This document shows, piece after piece, positions 24,498 to 34,200 of a stretch of DNA of 64,000 nucleotides (position 1 is the first letter of the stretch; every line of letters begins with the position of its first letter). Where the stretch lies: NCBI GenBank assembly GCA_024653215.1, contig JANLFU010000001.1, forward strand, positions 62,001-126,000, in the 5' to 3' direction. A program made the position numbers and the translations under genes. Source of the stretch: Candidatus Saccharicenans sp. (GTDB taxonomy: Bacteria; Acidobacteriota; Aminicenantia; Aminicenantales; Saccharicenantaceae). The notes under the pieces are model-generated. The model saw only the letters and a list, made by a program, of their open reading frames with translations. It was not told where the DNA came from and made no database searches.

Positions 24498-25508
24498 TCA
24501 TTTGCCTTCGCCATCAACTGTGATGACGATGGCCCCCTTTCTGCTTCCCGCTTCGGCATAGCGGTGGGCCTCGACGGCCTGTTCCAGTGAAAAAGTGCGG
24601 TCTATGATGGCCCTGACCCGGCCGGTTTCTGCCAGTTCCCTGACCAGGGCCAGGTTTTCCACGCTTTCACTGGCAAAAGCGCAGACAACTTTTTTTGGGC
24701 GGCCGGTGGCTGCGGTTCGCACCATCTGCCAGATAGCTTTCAGCTTGAAACTGGCCAGGAGGTAAAGCCCATCCGGGGCCAGCCTTGGCTTAAGCCGGGA
24801 AAATGAGCCTTTTCCCAGCACATCGAAAATAAGGTCATAAATCATCCGGTCCCCGGCGAATTCTTCCCGGCGATAGTCCAGGACCCGGTCAGCGCCGAGT
24901 GACCTGACATGGTCAAGCCCGTCCGCTCCGCACACCCCGGTCACCTCGGCGCCATAGTACTTGGCCAGCTGAACCGCCATCGAACCGATACTGCCCGAGG
25001 CCCCGATGATCAACGCTTTTTTACCCGGTCCGAGACGGGCCCGGCTCAACAGGCTGGTGGCCATGACCGCTCCATAGGGAATGGCCGCGGCCTCGGCGTA
25101 ACTCAGGTTAGCCGGCTTGCGGGTTATCGTCCCATTTTCTGGAAGGCAAACATACTCGGCGTATGCTCCCATCTTGGTTCCTAAATAAGCAAATACCGCA
25201 TCACCCGGCTGGAATTTTCGGACCCGGCTGCCTGTGGACTCGACGTATCCGGCCAGTTCACTGCCCAGGATTCTGATCTTGGGTCTTTTCCAGCCAAAGC
25301 TAAGCCTGGCCGGAAAATAAAGCAGGGCCGGCATGTTGAACTGGCGGGCTGTCAGGTGGCCAAAGTTTCGTGCCGTCAGGTCGCCGTAGTTAACAGTTGT
25401 GGCCCGCACCCTGACCAGTATTTCGTCGGGTTTCGGCTCCGGCCGGGGAATTTCCTCGAGCTTTAGCACTTCCGGCGGTCCATATTCCGCAAAGGTGATT
25501 GCTTTCAT
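24498..25508 (-). CDS. Zinc-free medium-chain dehydrogenase/reductase (quinone oxidoreductase-like)
   Basis: 336 residues. GroES-like N-terminal domain (MKAITFAEYGPPEVLKLEE, VNYGD, GSELAGYVESTGSRV, GDAVFA) and Rossmann domain with ALIIGASGSIGSMAVQLAK (Gly-rich NADPH loop near 150). The Cys ligands of zinc alcohol dehydrogenases are absent, so it belongs to the quinone-reductase/enoyl-reductase branch. It likely reduces quinones or alpha,beta-unsaturated carbonyls with NADPH. Single gene with an AAGGAGAATTT ribosome site. Confidence 0.9.
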   Translation of the reverse strand: MKAITFAEYGPPEVLKLEEIPRPEPKPDEILVRVRATTVNYGDLTARNFGHLTARQFNMPALLYFPARLSFGWKRPKIRILGSELAGYVESTGSRVRKFQPGDAVFAYLGTKMGAYAEYVCLPENGTITRKPANLSYAEAAAIPYGAVMATSLLSRARLGPGKKALIIGASGSIGSMAVQLAKYYGAEVTGVCGADGLDHVRSLGADRVLDYRREEFAGDRMIYDLIFDVLGKGSFSRLKPRLAPDGLYLLASFKLKAIWQMVRTAATGRPKKVVCAFASESVENLALVRELAETGRVRAIIDRTFSLEQAVEAHRYAEAGSRKGAIVITVDGEGK

Positions 25509-25981
25509 TAAATTCTCCTTGCCCGGAATTTTTGGTCATTCGCTGTATTGCGCCGTGCCCGGGACCGACCGTTTCTTGGCCACCAGGCCCCGGTTTGTCC
25601 CAGGATCATTCACCGGATTTCTTCCTTTTGTGCTCGCTGCTTCTCGGCGAGCATCGGGACCAGACAGGGCCGCGGGCAGGGTAGATCCCGCCTCGTTTTG
25701 CCGATTCTCTCTCGGCCGGTGAAATCGGGCCAGGCCCCGACCAAAAAGATGCGCAATGACAAAACACGAAGGCGAACGGCAAGATTAGCAAAAATCAGTC
25801 GGAAGGCTTACCTCTCAAAAAACGCCCGGACGCAAATCGCACCCGGCGATGGTAGGCTTATTGGGCGAACTTGTCAAATCCGAATTGCTTCTCTGCCCTC
25901 GACCTGATTGTAGCCAGAGGACATGATTCTTATGTATTTTTTGTGCCTGGTGACGATAGCCGCATGGGCAAGAGAGCCTAA
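25509..25981. other. Intergenic, nothing recognised
   Basis: About 470 GC-rich bases. Overlapping open frames on both strands look like chance frames. No repeat-family member or RNA motif identified. Confidence 0.4.
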
Positions 25982-26010
25982 TTGACAGGATGGAAAGGCC
26001 AGACTATACT
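25982..26010 (+). promoter_or_regulatory. Sigma-70 promoter of the NtrC-type activator gene
   Basis: TTGACA (25982-25987), 17-base spacer, TATACT (26005-26010), about 45 bases before the GTG start. The activator itself therefore appears to be housekeeping-transcribed. Confidence 0.65.
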
Positions 26011-26054
26011 GGACATGGAAGGGGGAAAGTTAACCCAAAAAGAAAGGTATCAGG

Positions 26055-27464
26055 GTGGCAAATATTCTTGTGGTAGAAGATGATTCCTTTGTTTGCGAAT
26101 CATTTCTGAACATTTTCCGTAACTTCGGCCACCAGGGGTTGAGTGCGGGTACCAAGGACCAGGCACTGAAAGTTCTCTCCACCACCGACCTTGACCTTGT
26201 TTTCTGTGACGTCCGGCTGCCCGATGGCTCGGGCCTGGAGTTGTTGCCAGAGATCCAGAAAACCGCCAATCCTCCTGAGGTCATCGTCATTACCGGGTTT
26301 GGCGACCCCGACGAGGCCGAGCTGGCCATAAAGGGCGGGGCCTGGGACTATGTTCAGAAGCCTCTCTCCGTAAACGAGGTCAGGCTGGCCATTGAACGCG
26401 CCCTGCAATACAGGGAAAAAAAGCAGACTTCAGTAAGGAACCTGGCCCTCGACCGGGAGGAGATCATCGGAAACAGCGCCCTTCTTAAACCGTGCCTTGA
26501 TTTTCTGGCCGAGGCCAGCGGCAGCGAGGCCAACGTTCTGATCTCCGGCGAGACGGGAACCGGAAAGGAACTTTTTGCCAGGGCTATCCATCGCAACAGT
26601 CCCAGAGCAGCTTTCAATTTTGTTGTGGTCGATTGCGCGGCGCTGCCGGAAACGCTGGTGGAAAGCACCCTGTTCGGCCACGTTCGTGGAGCCTTTACCG
26701 GGGCCGACCGCGCCAGTGATGGTCTGATCAAGCAGGCGGACAGGGGGACATTGTTTCTCGATGAAGTCGGGGAACTTTCGCTCTCCACCCAGAAAACGTT
26801 CCTCCGGGTCCTGCAGGAGAAAAGGTTTCGACCGGTCGGGGGAAGCCAGGAGGTCGGAAGCGATTTTCGGCTTATCTCAGCTACCAACCGTGACCTCGGT
26901 CAGATGGTCAAGAAGGGAACGTTCCGTGAAGACCTGCTTTTCCGGCTGCGCACCCTGAGTCTTGAATTGCCCCCGCTCCGCCAACTTAAAGATGATCTGA
27001 AGGACCTGGTCATCCATTATACCGCCAGGTTTTGCGACCAGTATCACCTGCCGATGAAGGGTTTTTCTTCAGACTTTATCCCCACTCTTCTCTCCTACGA
27101 CTGGCCCGGAAATGTCCGGGAACTTCTTCAGGCCCTGGAAAAAGCGATTGTCATGGCCCAGGACTCCCCGACACTTTTTCCCAGGCACCTGCCGCAGCAC
27201 ATCCGCATTCACCTGGTCAGAAACTCGGTCGGTCGGAATGGATCCCGGGCTGATGGCTCAGGAAATCAGCTCCCGGCAACCGAGTCCTTGCCGACGCTGG
27301 CCGCCTTCAGGGAAGCGGGTTTAAGGGATTTGGAAAAAGACTACTTAATAAGGCTGGCCAGGGACAGCAGCGGAGATGTGGCCAGGGCCTGCCAGGTCTC
27401 GGGCCTGTCCAGGTCGCGGCTGTACGCCCTGATGAAGAAATACAAGATTTCTTTTGCCCATTGA
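26055..27464 (+). CDS. NtrC-family sigma-54 response regulator
   Basis: 469 residues from GTG 26055. Receiver domain 1-120 with Asp52 in FCDVRLPDGSG and Lys in VQKPLS. AAA+ domain ~140-370: Walker A GETGTGKE, the sigma-54 contact loop GAFTGA (~211-216), Walker B GTLFLDEVGEL, and the arginine-finger region FREDLLFRLRTL. Fis-type helix-turn-helix at the end (DVARACQVSGLSRSRLYALMKKY). It activates sigma-54 promoters from upstream sites when phosphorylated. The adjacent hybrid kinase is the natural partner. Two identical -24/-12-like sites downstream, before that kinase and before the multicopper oxidase, are likely targets. Confidence 0.94.
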   Translation: MANILVVEDDSFVCESFLNIFRNFGHQGLSAGTKDQALKVLSTTDLDLVFCDVRLPDGSGLELLPEIQKTANPPEVIVITGFGDPDEAELAIKGGAWDYVQKPLSVNEVRLAIERALQYREKKQTSVRNLALDREEIIGNSALLKPCLDFLAEASGSEANVLISGETGTGKELFARAIHRNSPRAAFNFVVVDCAALPETLVESTLFGHVRGAFTGADRASDGLIKQADRGTLFLDEVGELSLSTQKTFLRVLQEKRFRPVGGSQEVGSDFRLISATNRDLGQMVKKGTFREDLLFRLRTLSLELPPLRQLKDDLKDLVIHYTARFCDQYHLPMKGFSSDFIPTLLSYDWPGNVRELLQALEKAIVMAQDSPTLFPRHLPQHIRIHLVRNSVGRNGSRADGSGNQLPATESLPTLAAFREAGLRDLEKDYLIRLARDSSGDVARACQVSGLSRSRLYALMKKYKISFAH

Positions 27465-27557
27465 ACCCGGCGGCGGGGCCGTATTAGTTGCAGTATCCAG
27501 AGTGTCAAGAGATCAGGGAGAAGCTTTTCCGGCTTTAGTAAAAAATTCAGACCAGGA

Positions 27558-27588
27558 CTTGACCAGGCCCAGATTACTCCCGGTCAAG
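27558..27588. promoter_or_regulatory. Possible upstream activator site
   Basis: Inverted repeat CTTGACC-N17-GGTCAAG (27558-27564 and 27582-27588), about 85 bases upstream of a sigma-54-like promoter, the distance expected for an enhancer-binding site. No matching dyad was found before the second promoter, so this is weak. Confidence 0.3.
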
Positions 27589-27669
27589 AGTTGGCCAGGC
27601 GGAGATGGGGATGGCACCATGGCCGGGGCCTTCTTTGATTACCAGAGAATACTGGTTCGGGTGCCTGAG

Positions 27670-27687
27670 GTTGGCATGATTCTTGAA
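27670..27687 (+). promoter_or_regulatory. Sigma-54-like -24/-12 promoter before hybrid kinase
   Basis: GTTGGCATGATTCTTGAA. It aligns with TGGCAC-N5-TTGC(A/T), with exact spacing and one change in the -12 element (TTGA). The same 18 bases occur at 31164-31181 before the multicopper oxidase. Confidence 0.65.
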
Positions 27688-27752
27688 TAAAAGTCTTCGG
27701 TAACGAGGTGCTTAAATAACAGGTTAGGAATCGGCCGGTCCCGGGAGGCAAG

Positions 27753-30700
27753 GTGTGGACCATGAGTCAAGCTAATGAATTAACAATTATTCAGGGACAT
27801 TCCGGCCGTCGCCGTGCTATGATTGAAACAGCGGACAGGCACCACGGTATCGATCAAAATGAAAGGGAACTCTCCATGAAAAATCAAGCAAGGCCATCCG
27901 GCATCTCTTCTCTGGGCGAAGTTCCCTGGGGAACACATTTCTGCCAGTTTTACCGGGATAAAAAGGACCTGCTGGACATTCTTGTTCCCTATTTTCGGGC
28001 CGGGCTGAAGAACAATGAGTTTTGCCTGTGGGTCTGTTCCGAGCCGCTCGATGCCGGGGAGGCCAGAAAGGCCCTGGCCAGGGCCGTGCCCGGGTTCGCC
28101 TCTTATGTGAAGAGGGGACAGGTCGAAATCCTGCCTTACACCGAATGGTATCTCAAAGGGGGGCGATTTAATTCCAGTCGAGTGCTCAGAAGCTGGGTGG
28201 ATAAAGTCAACCGGGCCCTGGACCGGGGATTTGAAGGATTGAGGTTGTCCGGAAATACTTTCTGGCTGGAGCGGAAGGACTGGAAACAATTTACCGATTA
28301 CGAGGAAGAGATAAACAGCGTGGTCACACGTTTCAAAATGATCGCACTTTGTACCTATGCCATAGACAGGTGCGGGGTGGACGAGGTCATCGACGTCATC
28401 AACAACCACCAGTCCACGCTGATCCGACGGGGTGGCGCCTGGACCGTGGTGGAGAATTCATCTTATAAGAAGACCCAGGAAGAGCTCCGCCAGACCGAGC
28501 GCCGGTTCAGGGAGGTCTATGAGCAGTCGCCAATTGGTATCGAGCTTTATGATGCGGATGGGAAGCTGGTGGAAGCCAACCCCTCCTGCCTGGAGATCTT
28601 TGGGGTCAGTTCGGTAGACCAGGTCAAGGGATTTCGACTTTTCAAGGACCCGAACCTTTCTCCCGGGGTCAGAAAGCGTCTCAGAAACGGGGAGAGTGTC
28701 CGCTACGAGGCTCCCTTTGACTTCGAGAAAGTAAAGAAACACGGCCTTTACAGGACAAAAAAGTCCGGGATCATCTACCTGGATGTATTGATCACGCCGC
28801 TCGGCCCCAGGGCAAGATCTGGCCATGAGGGCTACATGGTCCAGGTCCAGGATATTACTGAGAGGGAGCAAGCCCGGCTGGCCCGGATGGAAGCCGAAAA
28901 GGTGCTTAACCAGGCTTACGCCGACCTGGAAGATCGGGTGAAGGAGAGGACTGCCGGCCTGGCCAGGGCCAACCGGGAGCTAAAAAGGGAAATAGCCAGG
29001 CGCAAACGACTTCAGGCCGAGGCGGTGGAAAGCGGTAAAATTTTCGAGGGATTGTTTTCTTCAATCATCACCCCGCTGGCCCTGCTCGACCGCGAGTTCA
29101 ACTTCATCCGGGTGAACGAGGCCTACGCCCGGGCCAGCCAGATTCCAGTTTCCGAGTTTCCGGGTCGCAACCACTTTGACCTGTTCCCCAACGAAGAAAA
29201 CCAGTCCATTTTTGAGAACGTCGTGAGGACAAGACAAGCTTACCAGGTCCAGGCCAAGCCCTTCACCTATCCCGGCCACCCCGAGTGGGGCGTGACCTAC
29301 TGGGACTGGTCGCTTTCACCCATCCTGAATGAGAAGGGGGAAGTCCGGTTTCTGGTTCTTTCCCTGAACGATGTCAGCGAGGAAGCCAGGGCCCAGGAAA
29401 GATTGCGCCAGAATGAACAACTGTTGAGAAACGTCCTTGACGTCCTGCCGATAGGTATCTGGACGATTGATGGACAGGGCAGGATAATACATGGCAATCC
29501 TGCCGGCCAGCAAATATGGGGCGGGGCTCGCTATGTCGGCCTGGAGAAGTTTGGAGAATACAGGGGCTGGTGGCTGGATAGCGGGAAGCCAATTGCTCCC
29601 GGGGAATGGGCCGGGGCCAGGGCCATCCAGAAGGGAGAGACCTCGATTAACGAAGAAATCGAAATAGAGACCTTTGACGGGAAGCGCAAGATTATCAGGA
29701 ACTCGGCCATACCCATAAGGAACGCCAGGAACGAGGTCACCAGCGCGGTTATCGTCAACCAGGACATCACGGAAGAGGTCAGGTTGCAGCGGCAGATCCG
29801 GCAGCAACAGAAAATGGAAGCCCTGGGCACCCTGGCCGGGGGCATAGCCCATGATTTCAATAACCTCCTGATGCCAATCATCATCAACGCCGAGATAGAG
29901 CTTCTCAAGACAGAGGCCGGGAGTTCCACCGCTCACTCGCTTCAATTGATTGTAGAAGCTGCCAGGCGGGGAAAAGAGCTGGTCAACCAGATAGTTACCT
30001 ACGCCAGGCAGAAGGAGCAGGAGAGGCGGCCGGTTGAGATCGCCAAGCTGGTTCGCGAAGCGCTGAAATTCCTGAGGGCTTCCGTACCCGAAAATATCCA
30101 GATCCGTGAATCCCTGGTTTTCGGGCCGGTAACCTGCCAGGCTGACCCGACCCAGATCTACCAGGTGGTGATGAATCTCTGCCATAATGCTGCCTATTCC
30201 ATGCGGGAGACCGGGGGGATCATGGACGTCAGCCTCATTCCCTTCGAGCTGCCCGCTGACCCGGCCACGGAGCGTCTCGGTCTGAAGCCCGGTTCTTATG
30301 TCAGGCTCAGCGTAAGCGACACCGGGGAGGGGATGAGCCAGGAGATCATTGAGAGAGTCTTTGACCCCTTTTTCACCACCAAGAAGCCGGGAGAGGGTAC
30401 CGGCCTCGGGCTGTCGGTGGCTCTGGGAATTGTCAAGAGCAGCGGCGGAGCCATAACCGTGACCAGCCAGCCGGGAAAAGGTTCCACTTTCCATGTCTAT
30501 CTCCCCAGGATTGAGGCCGGGACCGAATTCTGCAGCACAGCTAACGAGGCCGTGCCCGGGGGAAAAGAAAGAATATTATTCATCGACGACGAAGACATCC
30601 AGGTGAGAACGGCCATGTCCATGCTGGAATTCCTGGGCTACCGCGTGGTCGGAATGACCAACCCGGAGGAAGCCTTGAAGGAATTCAGAACCCACCCTGA

Positions 30701-30929
30701 AGATTTCGACCTGGTGATGACTGACCAGAATATGCCCCGTCTCACCGGAGAAAAGCTGGCCACCGAAATCCTGAAGATACGTTCGGGCATTCCAGTCATC
30801 CTCTGCACCGGATACAGCGAGCTGGTGAACGAGGAGACAGCCCGGGCCCTGGGCATCAGGGAATTTGTGATGAAGCCCCTGTCACTTCAGGAAATGGCCA
30901 GCACCATTCGCCAGGTGCTGGAAGCCTGA
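27753..30929 (+). CDS. MEDS/PAS hybrid histidine kinase with C-terminal receiver
   Basis: 1058 residues from GTG 27753, behind GGGAGG; ATG 27762 is an alternative. A MEDS domain (~55-245: VPWGTHFCQFYRDKKDL, RGQVEILPYTEWYL, FEGLRLSGNTFWL), known from DcmR-type sensors, comes first. Three PAS-like domains follow (~250-380, 425-550, 555-680), with a coiled coil between the first and second. HisKA with MEALGTLAGGIAHDFNN (His ~698), HATPase_c with GEGTGLGLS, and a receiver with Asp ~989 (LVMTDQNMPRL). No membrane segments, so it is a cytoplasmic sensor. It lies after the sigma-54 activator and behind a sigma-54-like promoter, suggesting feedback in one circuit. Confidence 0.88.
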   Translation: MWTMSQANELTIIQGHSGRRRAMIETADRHHGIDQNERELSMKNQARPSGISSLGEVPWGTHFCQFYRDKKDLLDILVPYFRAGLKNNEFCLWVCSEPLDAGEARKALARAVPGFASYVKRGQVEILPYTEWYLKGGRFNSSRVLRSWVDKVNRALDRGFEGLRLSGNTFWLERKDWKQFTDYEEEINSVVTRFKMIALCTYAIDRCGVDEVIDVINNHQSTLIRRGGAWTVVENSSYKKTQEELRQTERRFREVYEQSPIGIELYDADGKLVEANPSCLEIFGVSSVDQVKGFRLFKDPNLSPGVRKRLRNGESVRYEAPFDFEKVKKHGLYRTKKSGIIYLDVLITPLGPRARSGHEGYMVQVQDITEREQARLARMEAEKVLNQAYADLEDRVKERTAGLARANRELKREIARRKRLQAEAVESGKIFEGLFSSIITPLALLDREFNFIRVNEAYARASQIPVSEFPGRNHFDLFPNEENQSIFENVVRTRQAYQVQAKPFTYPGHPEWGVTYWDWSLSPILNEKGEVRFLVLSLNDVSEEARAQERLRQNEQLLRNVLDVLPIGIWTIDGQGRIIHGNPAGQQIWGGARYVGLEKFGEYRGWWLDSGKPIAPGEWAGARAIQKGETSINEEIEIETFDGKRKIIRNSAIPIRNARNEVTSAVIVNQDITEEVRLQRQIRQQQKMEALGTLAGGIAHDFNNLLMPIIINAEIELLKTEAGSSTAHSLQLIVEAARRGKELVNQIVTYARQKEQERRPVEIAKLVREALKFLRASVPENIQIRESLVFGPVTCQADPTQIYQVVMNLCHNAAYSMRETGGIMDVSLIPFELPADPATERLGLKPGSYVRLSVSDTGEGMSQEIIERVFDPFFTTKKPGEGTGLGLSVALGIVKSSGGAITVTSQPGKGSTFHVYLPRIEAGTEFCSTANEAVPGGKERILFIDDEDIQVRTAMSMLEFLGYRVVGMTNPEEALKEFRTHPEDFDLVMTDQNMPRLTGEKLATEILKIRSGIPVILCTGYSELVNEETARALGIREFVMKPLSLQEMASTIRQVLEA

Positions 30930-31163
30930 GTGAATTAACGGCCGGGTTGTCAGCTGGACCCTCCGGGACCATTAGCTCTGTCTTCCAGTAGACAAAGACC
31001 TTCAATCTCCGCTTTGGCACCATCCTTTTTTGGTTCTATCTTTCTCCTGCCATACAGGACAGCGTCCTGCCCGGCAAGACAAAATCTTCCCGGGATACCT
31101 ATTAGCCGCTGCGGACCGATGCCAGCCAATGGGTGATAGACAGCTTAATTCCAGGCAACTGGA
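30930..31163. other. Leader region upstream of multicopper oxidase promoter
   Basis: About 230 bases with no gene. It is the region where an activator site would be expected; only short dyads such as TGTCT-N6-AGACA are present. Confidence 0.4.
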
Positions 31164-31181
31164 GTTGGCATGATTCTTGAA
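31164..31181 (+). promoter_or_regulatory. Sigma-54-like -24/-12 promoter before multicopper oxidase
   Basis: GTTGGCATGATTCTTGAA, identical over 18 bases to the site at 27670. The -12 element lies about 80 bases before the ATG at 31258. Confidence 0.65.
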
Positions 31182-31257
31182 CCTACTGATTGAAAATTGC
31201 TTGGAAGAGCCCGTGCAGGGCAAGTCCAAAATTTCCAAGTATAAGGAAAGGAGAAGG

Positions 31258-34200
31258 ATGATGAGAAAGAAGCTGGCAATCTTGATTAGCCTGCTGTTTT
31301 TACTGGCCGTGCTTCCCTGGGGAGTCGAAATGGCCCGGGCCAAGCAAACGAAAGGCAAGCCCGGCCCGGCTCAGCAGAGCCGCCTGAAAGCCAAGTTCGA
31401 ACTCAACGCCCAGAGGAAAGCGGCTGCCGTCCGGTTCAAGCAGCTCCGGAGCACCGGGCGGGCGAAGACCGGGACCTTGAAGACAATGGCCACGGCCATG
31501 GCCATGATGGAGCCCGGCGCTTCACCGCATTATTTCGGCCCTTACCCGAACTATGCCAACAGCTCGATGCCCAAAGGCAGCGTGGCCGGCATCGTTGTCG
31601 AGGCTGGAGGAGGGGGCTATTCCAGCCCGGTAGTTACCATCGAAGACCTTTACACTGGAATGACCGGAATCACGCCGGCCACGGCCACGGCCGTGGTTGA
31701 TGCCACCGGGGCCATCTCCGGGATAATGTTGCTGACTCCGGGAGCCGGCTACACCGCACCCGTTGTCACCATCACAGATCCGACCGGGAGCGGGGCCTGG
31801 GCCACGGCCACCATCGGCCCTCCGTTTGTGGGCGGGATCAGAAAATTCGTCGACCCGCTGCCCAGCCTTCCCGTGGCCATTCCGGATACGACCACTTACC
31901 CGGGCTCAGATTATTATGAGATAGAGCTCGGCCAGTTCAGCCAGAAGATGCATTCGGACCTGCCGCCGACCCTGCTTAGGGGCTATAGGCAAACCAACAC
32001 CGTCGGTCCGGCCAGCCAGTTCAATTACATGGCTCCGACCATCGTGGCCCGCCGCGACAGGCCGGTGAGAATCAAGTTCACCAACAGCCTGCCGACCGGT
32101 TCCGGTGGCAACCTTTTCATCCCCGTCGACCCAACAGTGATGGGCGCCGGGATGGGTCCCACCGGTGAGATGTACACCCAGAACCGCGCCGCGGTTCACC
32201 TTCACGGCAATAATACGGTCTGGATCAGCGACGGGACACCGCACCAGTGGATTACGCCGGCGGGAGAGACCACCGCCTACCCAAAGGGTGTCAGCGTCTA
32301 CAACGTCCCCGACATGCCGGACCCCGGCGATGGGTCGATGACCATCTATTACACTAACGCCCACAGCGCCAGGTTGATGTTCTATCATGACCACTCCTAC
32401 GGCATAACCCGGCTCAACGTTTATGCCGGTGAGGCCGCCGGCTACCTGGTGACCGACCAGGTTGAAGAGGACATGATCAACGGGACCAACCTCTCCGGGG
32501 TGAATCCCCTGAATGTCAAGGTCCTGCCAGACCTCGGAATTCCTTTGATCATCCAGGACAAGACATTTGTGGACGCGGCTACCATCCCGTACCAGGACCC
32601 GACCTGGAGCTGGGGCTCGATGCCCGGCATGCCGATGACCGGCGACCTGTGGTATCCCCACGTTTACATGCCCAACCAGAACCCGGACGACCCCAGCGGA
32701 ATGAATGCCTTCGGACGCTGGCATTACGGCCCCTGGTTCTGGCCTCCGACCACCAACATCGCTCACGGGCCTGTGCCGAATCCCTACTATGACCCGATCA
32801 ATGCTCCCTGGGAACCCCGGATGAACCCGGGCGTGCCACACCCATCGATGGCCATGGAGGCCTTCATGGATACGCCCGTTGTCAACGGCATGGCTTATCC
32901 CTATCTCGAAGTCGAACCGAGGGCCTACCGTTTTCGTATTCTTAACGCCGCCGATGACCGGTTTCTTAACCTCCAGCTTTACGTGGCCGATCCGGCAGTA
33001 ACCACGGCCGACGGGAGGACGGGTACCGAGGTGAAGATGGTTCCAGCGGTCTTTACCCCCGGCTTTCCCCCTGGTTGGCCCAAAGATGGAAGGGAAGGGG
33101 GAGTTCCCGACCCGACTATGGCCGGCCCGCCCTTTATCCAGATCGGTACCGAGGGAGGATTCCTGCCGGCACCGGTGGTGCTTCCCATGCAGCCGGTAGA
33201 CTGGAACATGGACCAGACCAACTTTGACATGGGCCTGGTCAATAAAGGAACCCTCATTCTGGGGACGGCCGAAAGGGCAGATGTCATCATTGATTTCTCG
33301 GCCTATGCCGGAAAGACACTGATTCTGTATAACGATTCCCCCGCCCCGTTTCCGGCCCTGGACACGCGTTATGATTATTACACGGGCAATCCGGACCAGA
33401 CGGACGTGGGGGGCACACCAACCACCCAGGCAGGCTATGGACCCAACACCCGCACCATAATGCAGATCCGGGTGGCCAACACCGGGTCAGGCCCGGCCTA
33501 TGACCTGAATGCCCTGAAAGACGTGTTTGCCAAGACGACTGACAAAAACGGCGTGTTCGAAATTTCCCAGGACGAGATCATCGTTCCGGAAGCCCGTTAT
33601 AATTCAGCCTATAACCTGAGTTTCGTTTCTGACCCCTATGTCCGGATTTTCGAGTATACCAAGTCCTTCCAGACAGTTTCCGGCCTGACCGTGCCTGACT
33701 TCCCCCTCCAGCCCAAGGCCATGCAGGACGAAATGGGCGAGACCTTTGACCCCGAGTACGGAAGAATGAGTGCCAATCTAGGTCTCCAGCTTCCATTCAA
33801 CCCTCCAGGTGCCCAGAACTTCATCCTCCTGCCCTACGCCTCGCCTCCCGTTGAAATCATCAAGAACACCGTCTTCGGGACCCAGATCGGAGAAATGGGT
33901 GATGGCACCCAGATCTGGAAGATCACCCATAACGGAGTGGACACGCACACCATTCACGTCCACCTGTTTAATGCCCAGCTCATCAACCGGGTGGCCTGGG
34001 ACAATGCCATCAGGCCGCCCGAGGCCAACGAGCTCGGCTGGAAAGAGACCTTCAGGGTGAATCCCCTGCAGGACACCATCATCGCCCTGAGGCCGATTTT
34101 TCCGGAGGCAGCGCTGCCCTTCGATGTTCCGAACAGCATCCGGCCGATCGACCCGACCATGCCGATAGGCGCTGTTCTGCCGGGAGGTCCCGGTGGATTC

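Noticed and set aside
29316-30494. 392-codon minus-strand frame inside the hybrid kinase
   Set aside because: Antisense to the HisKA/HATPase region, which is unmistakable; a shadow frame.
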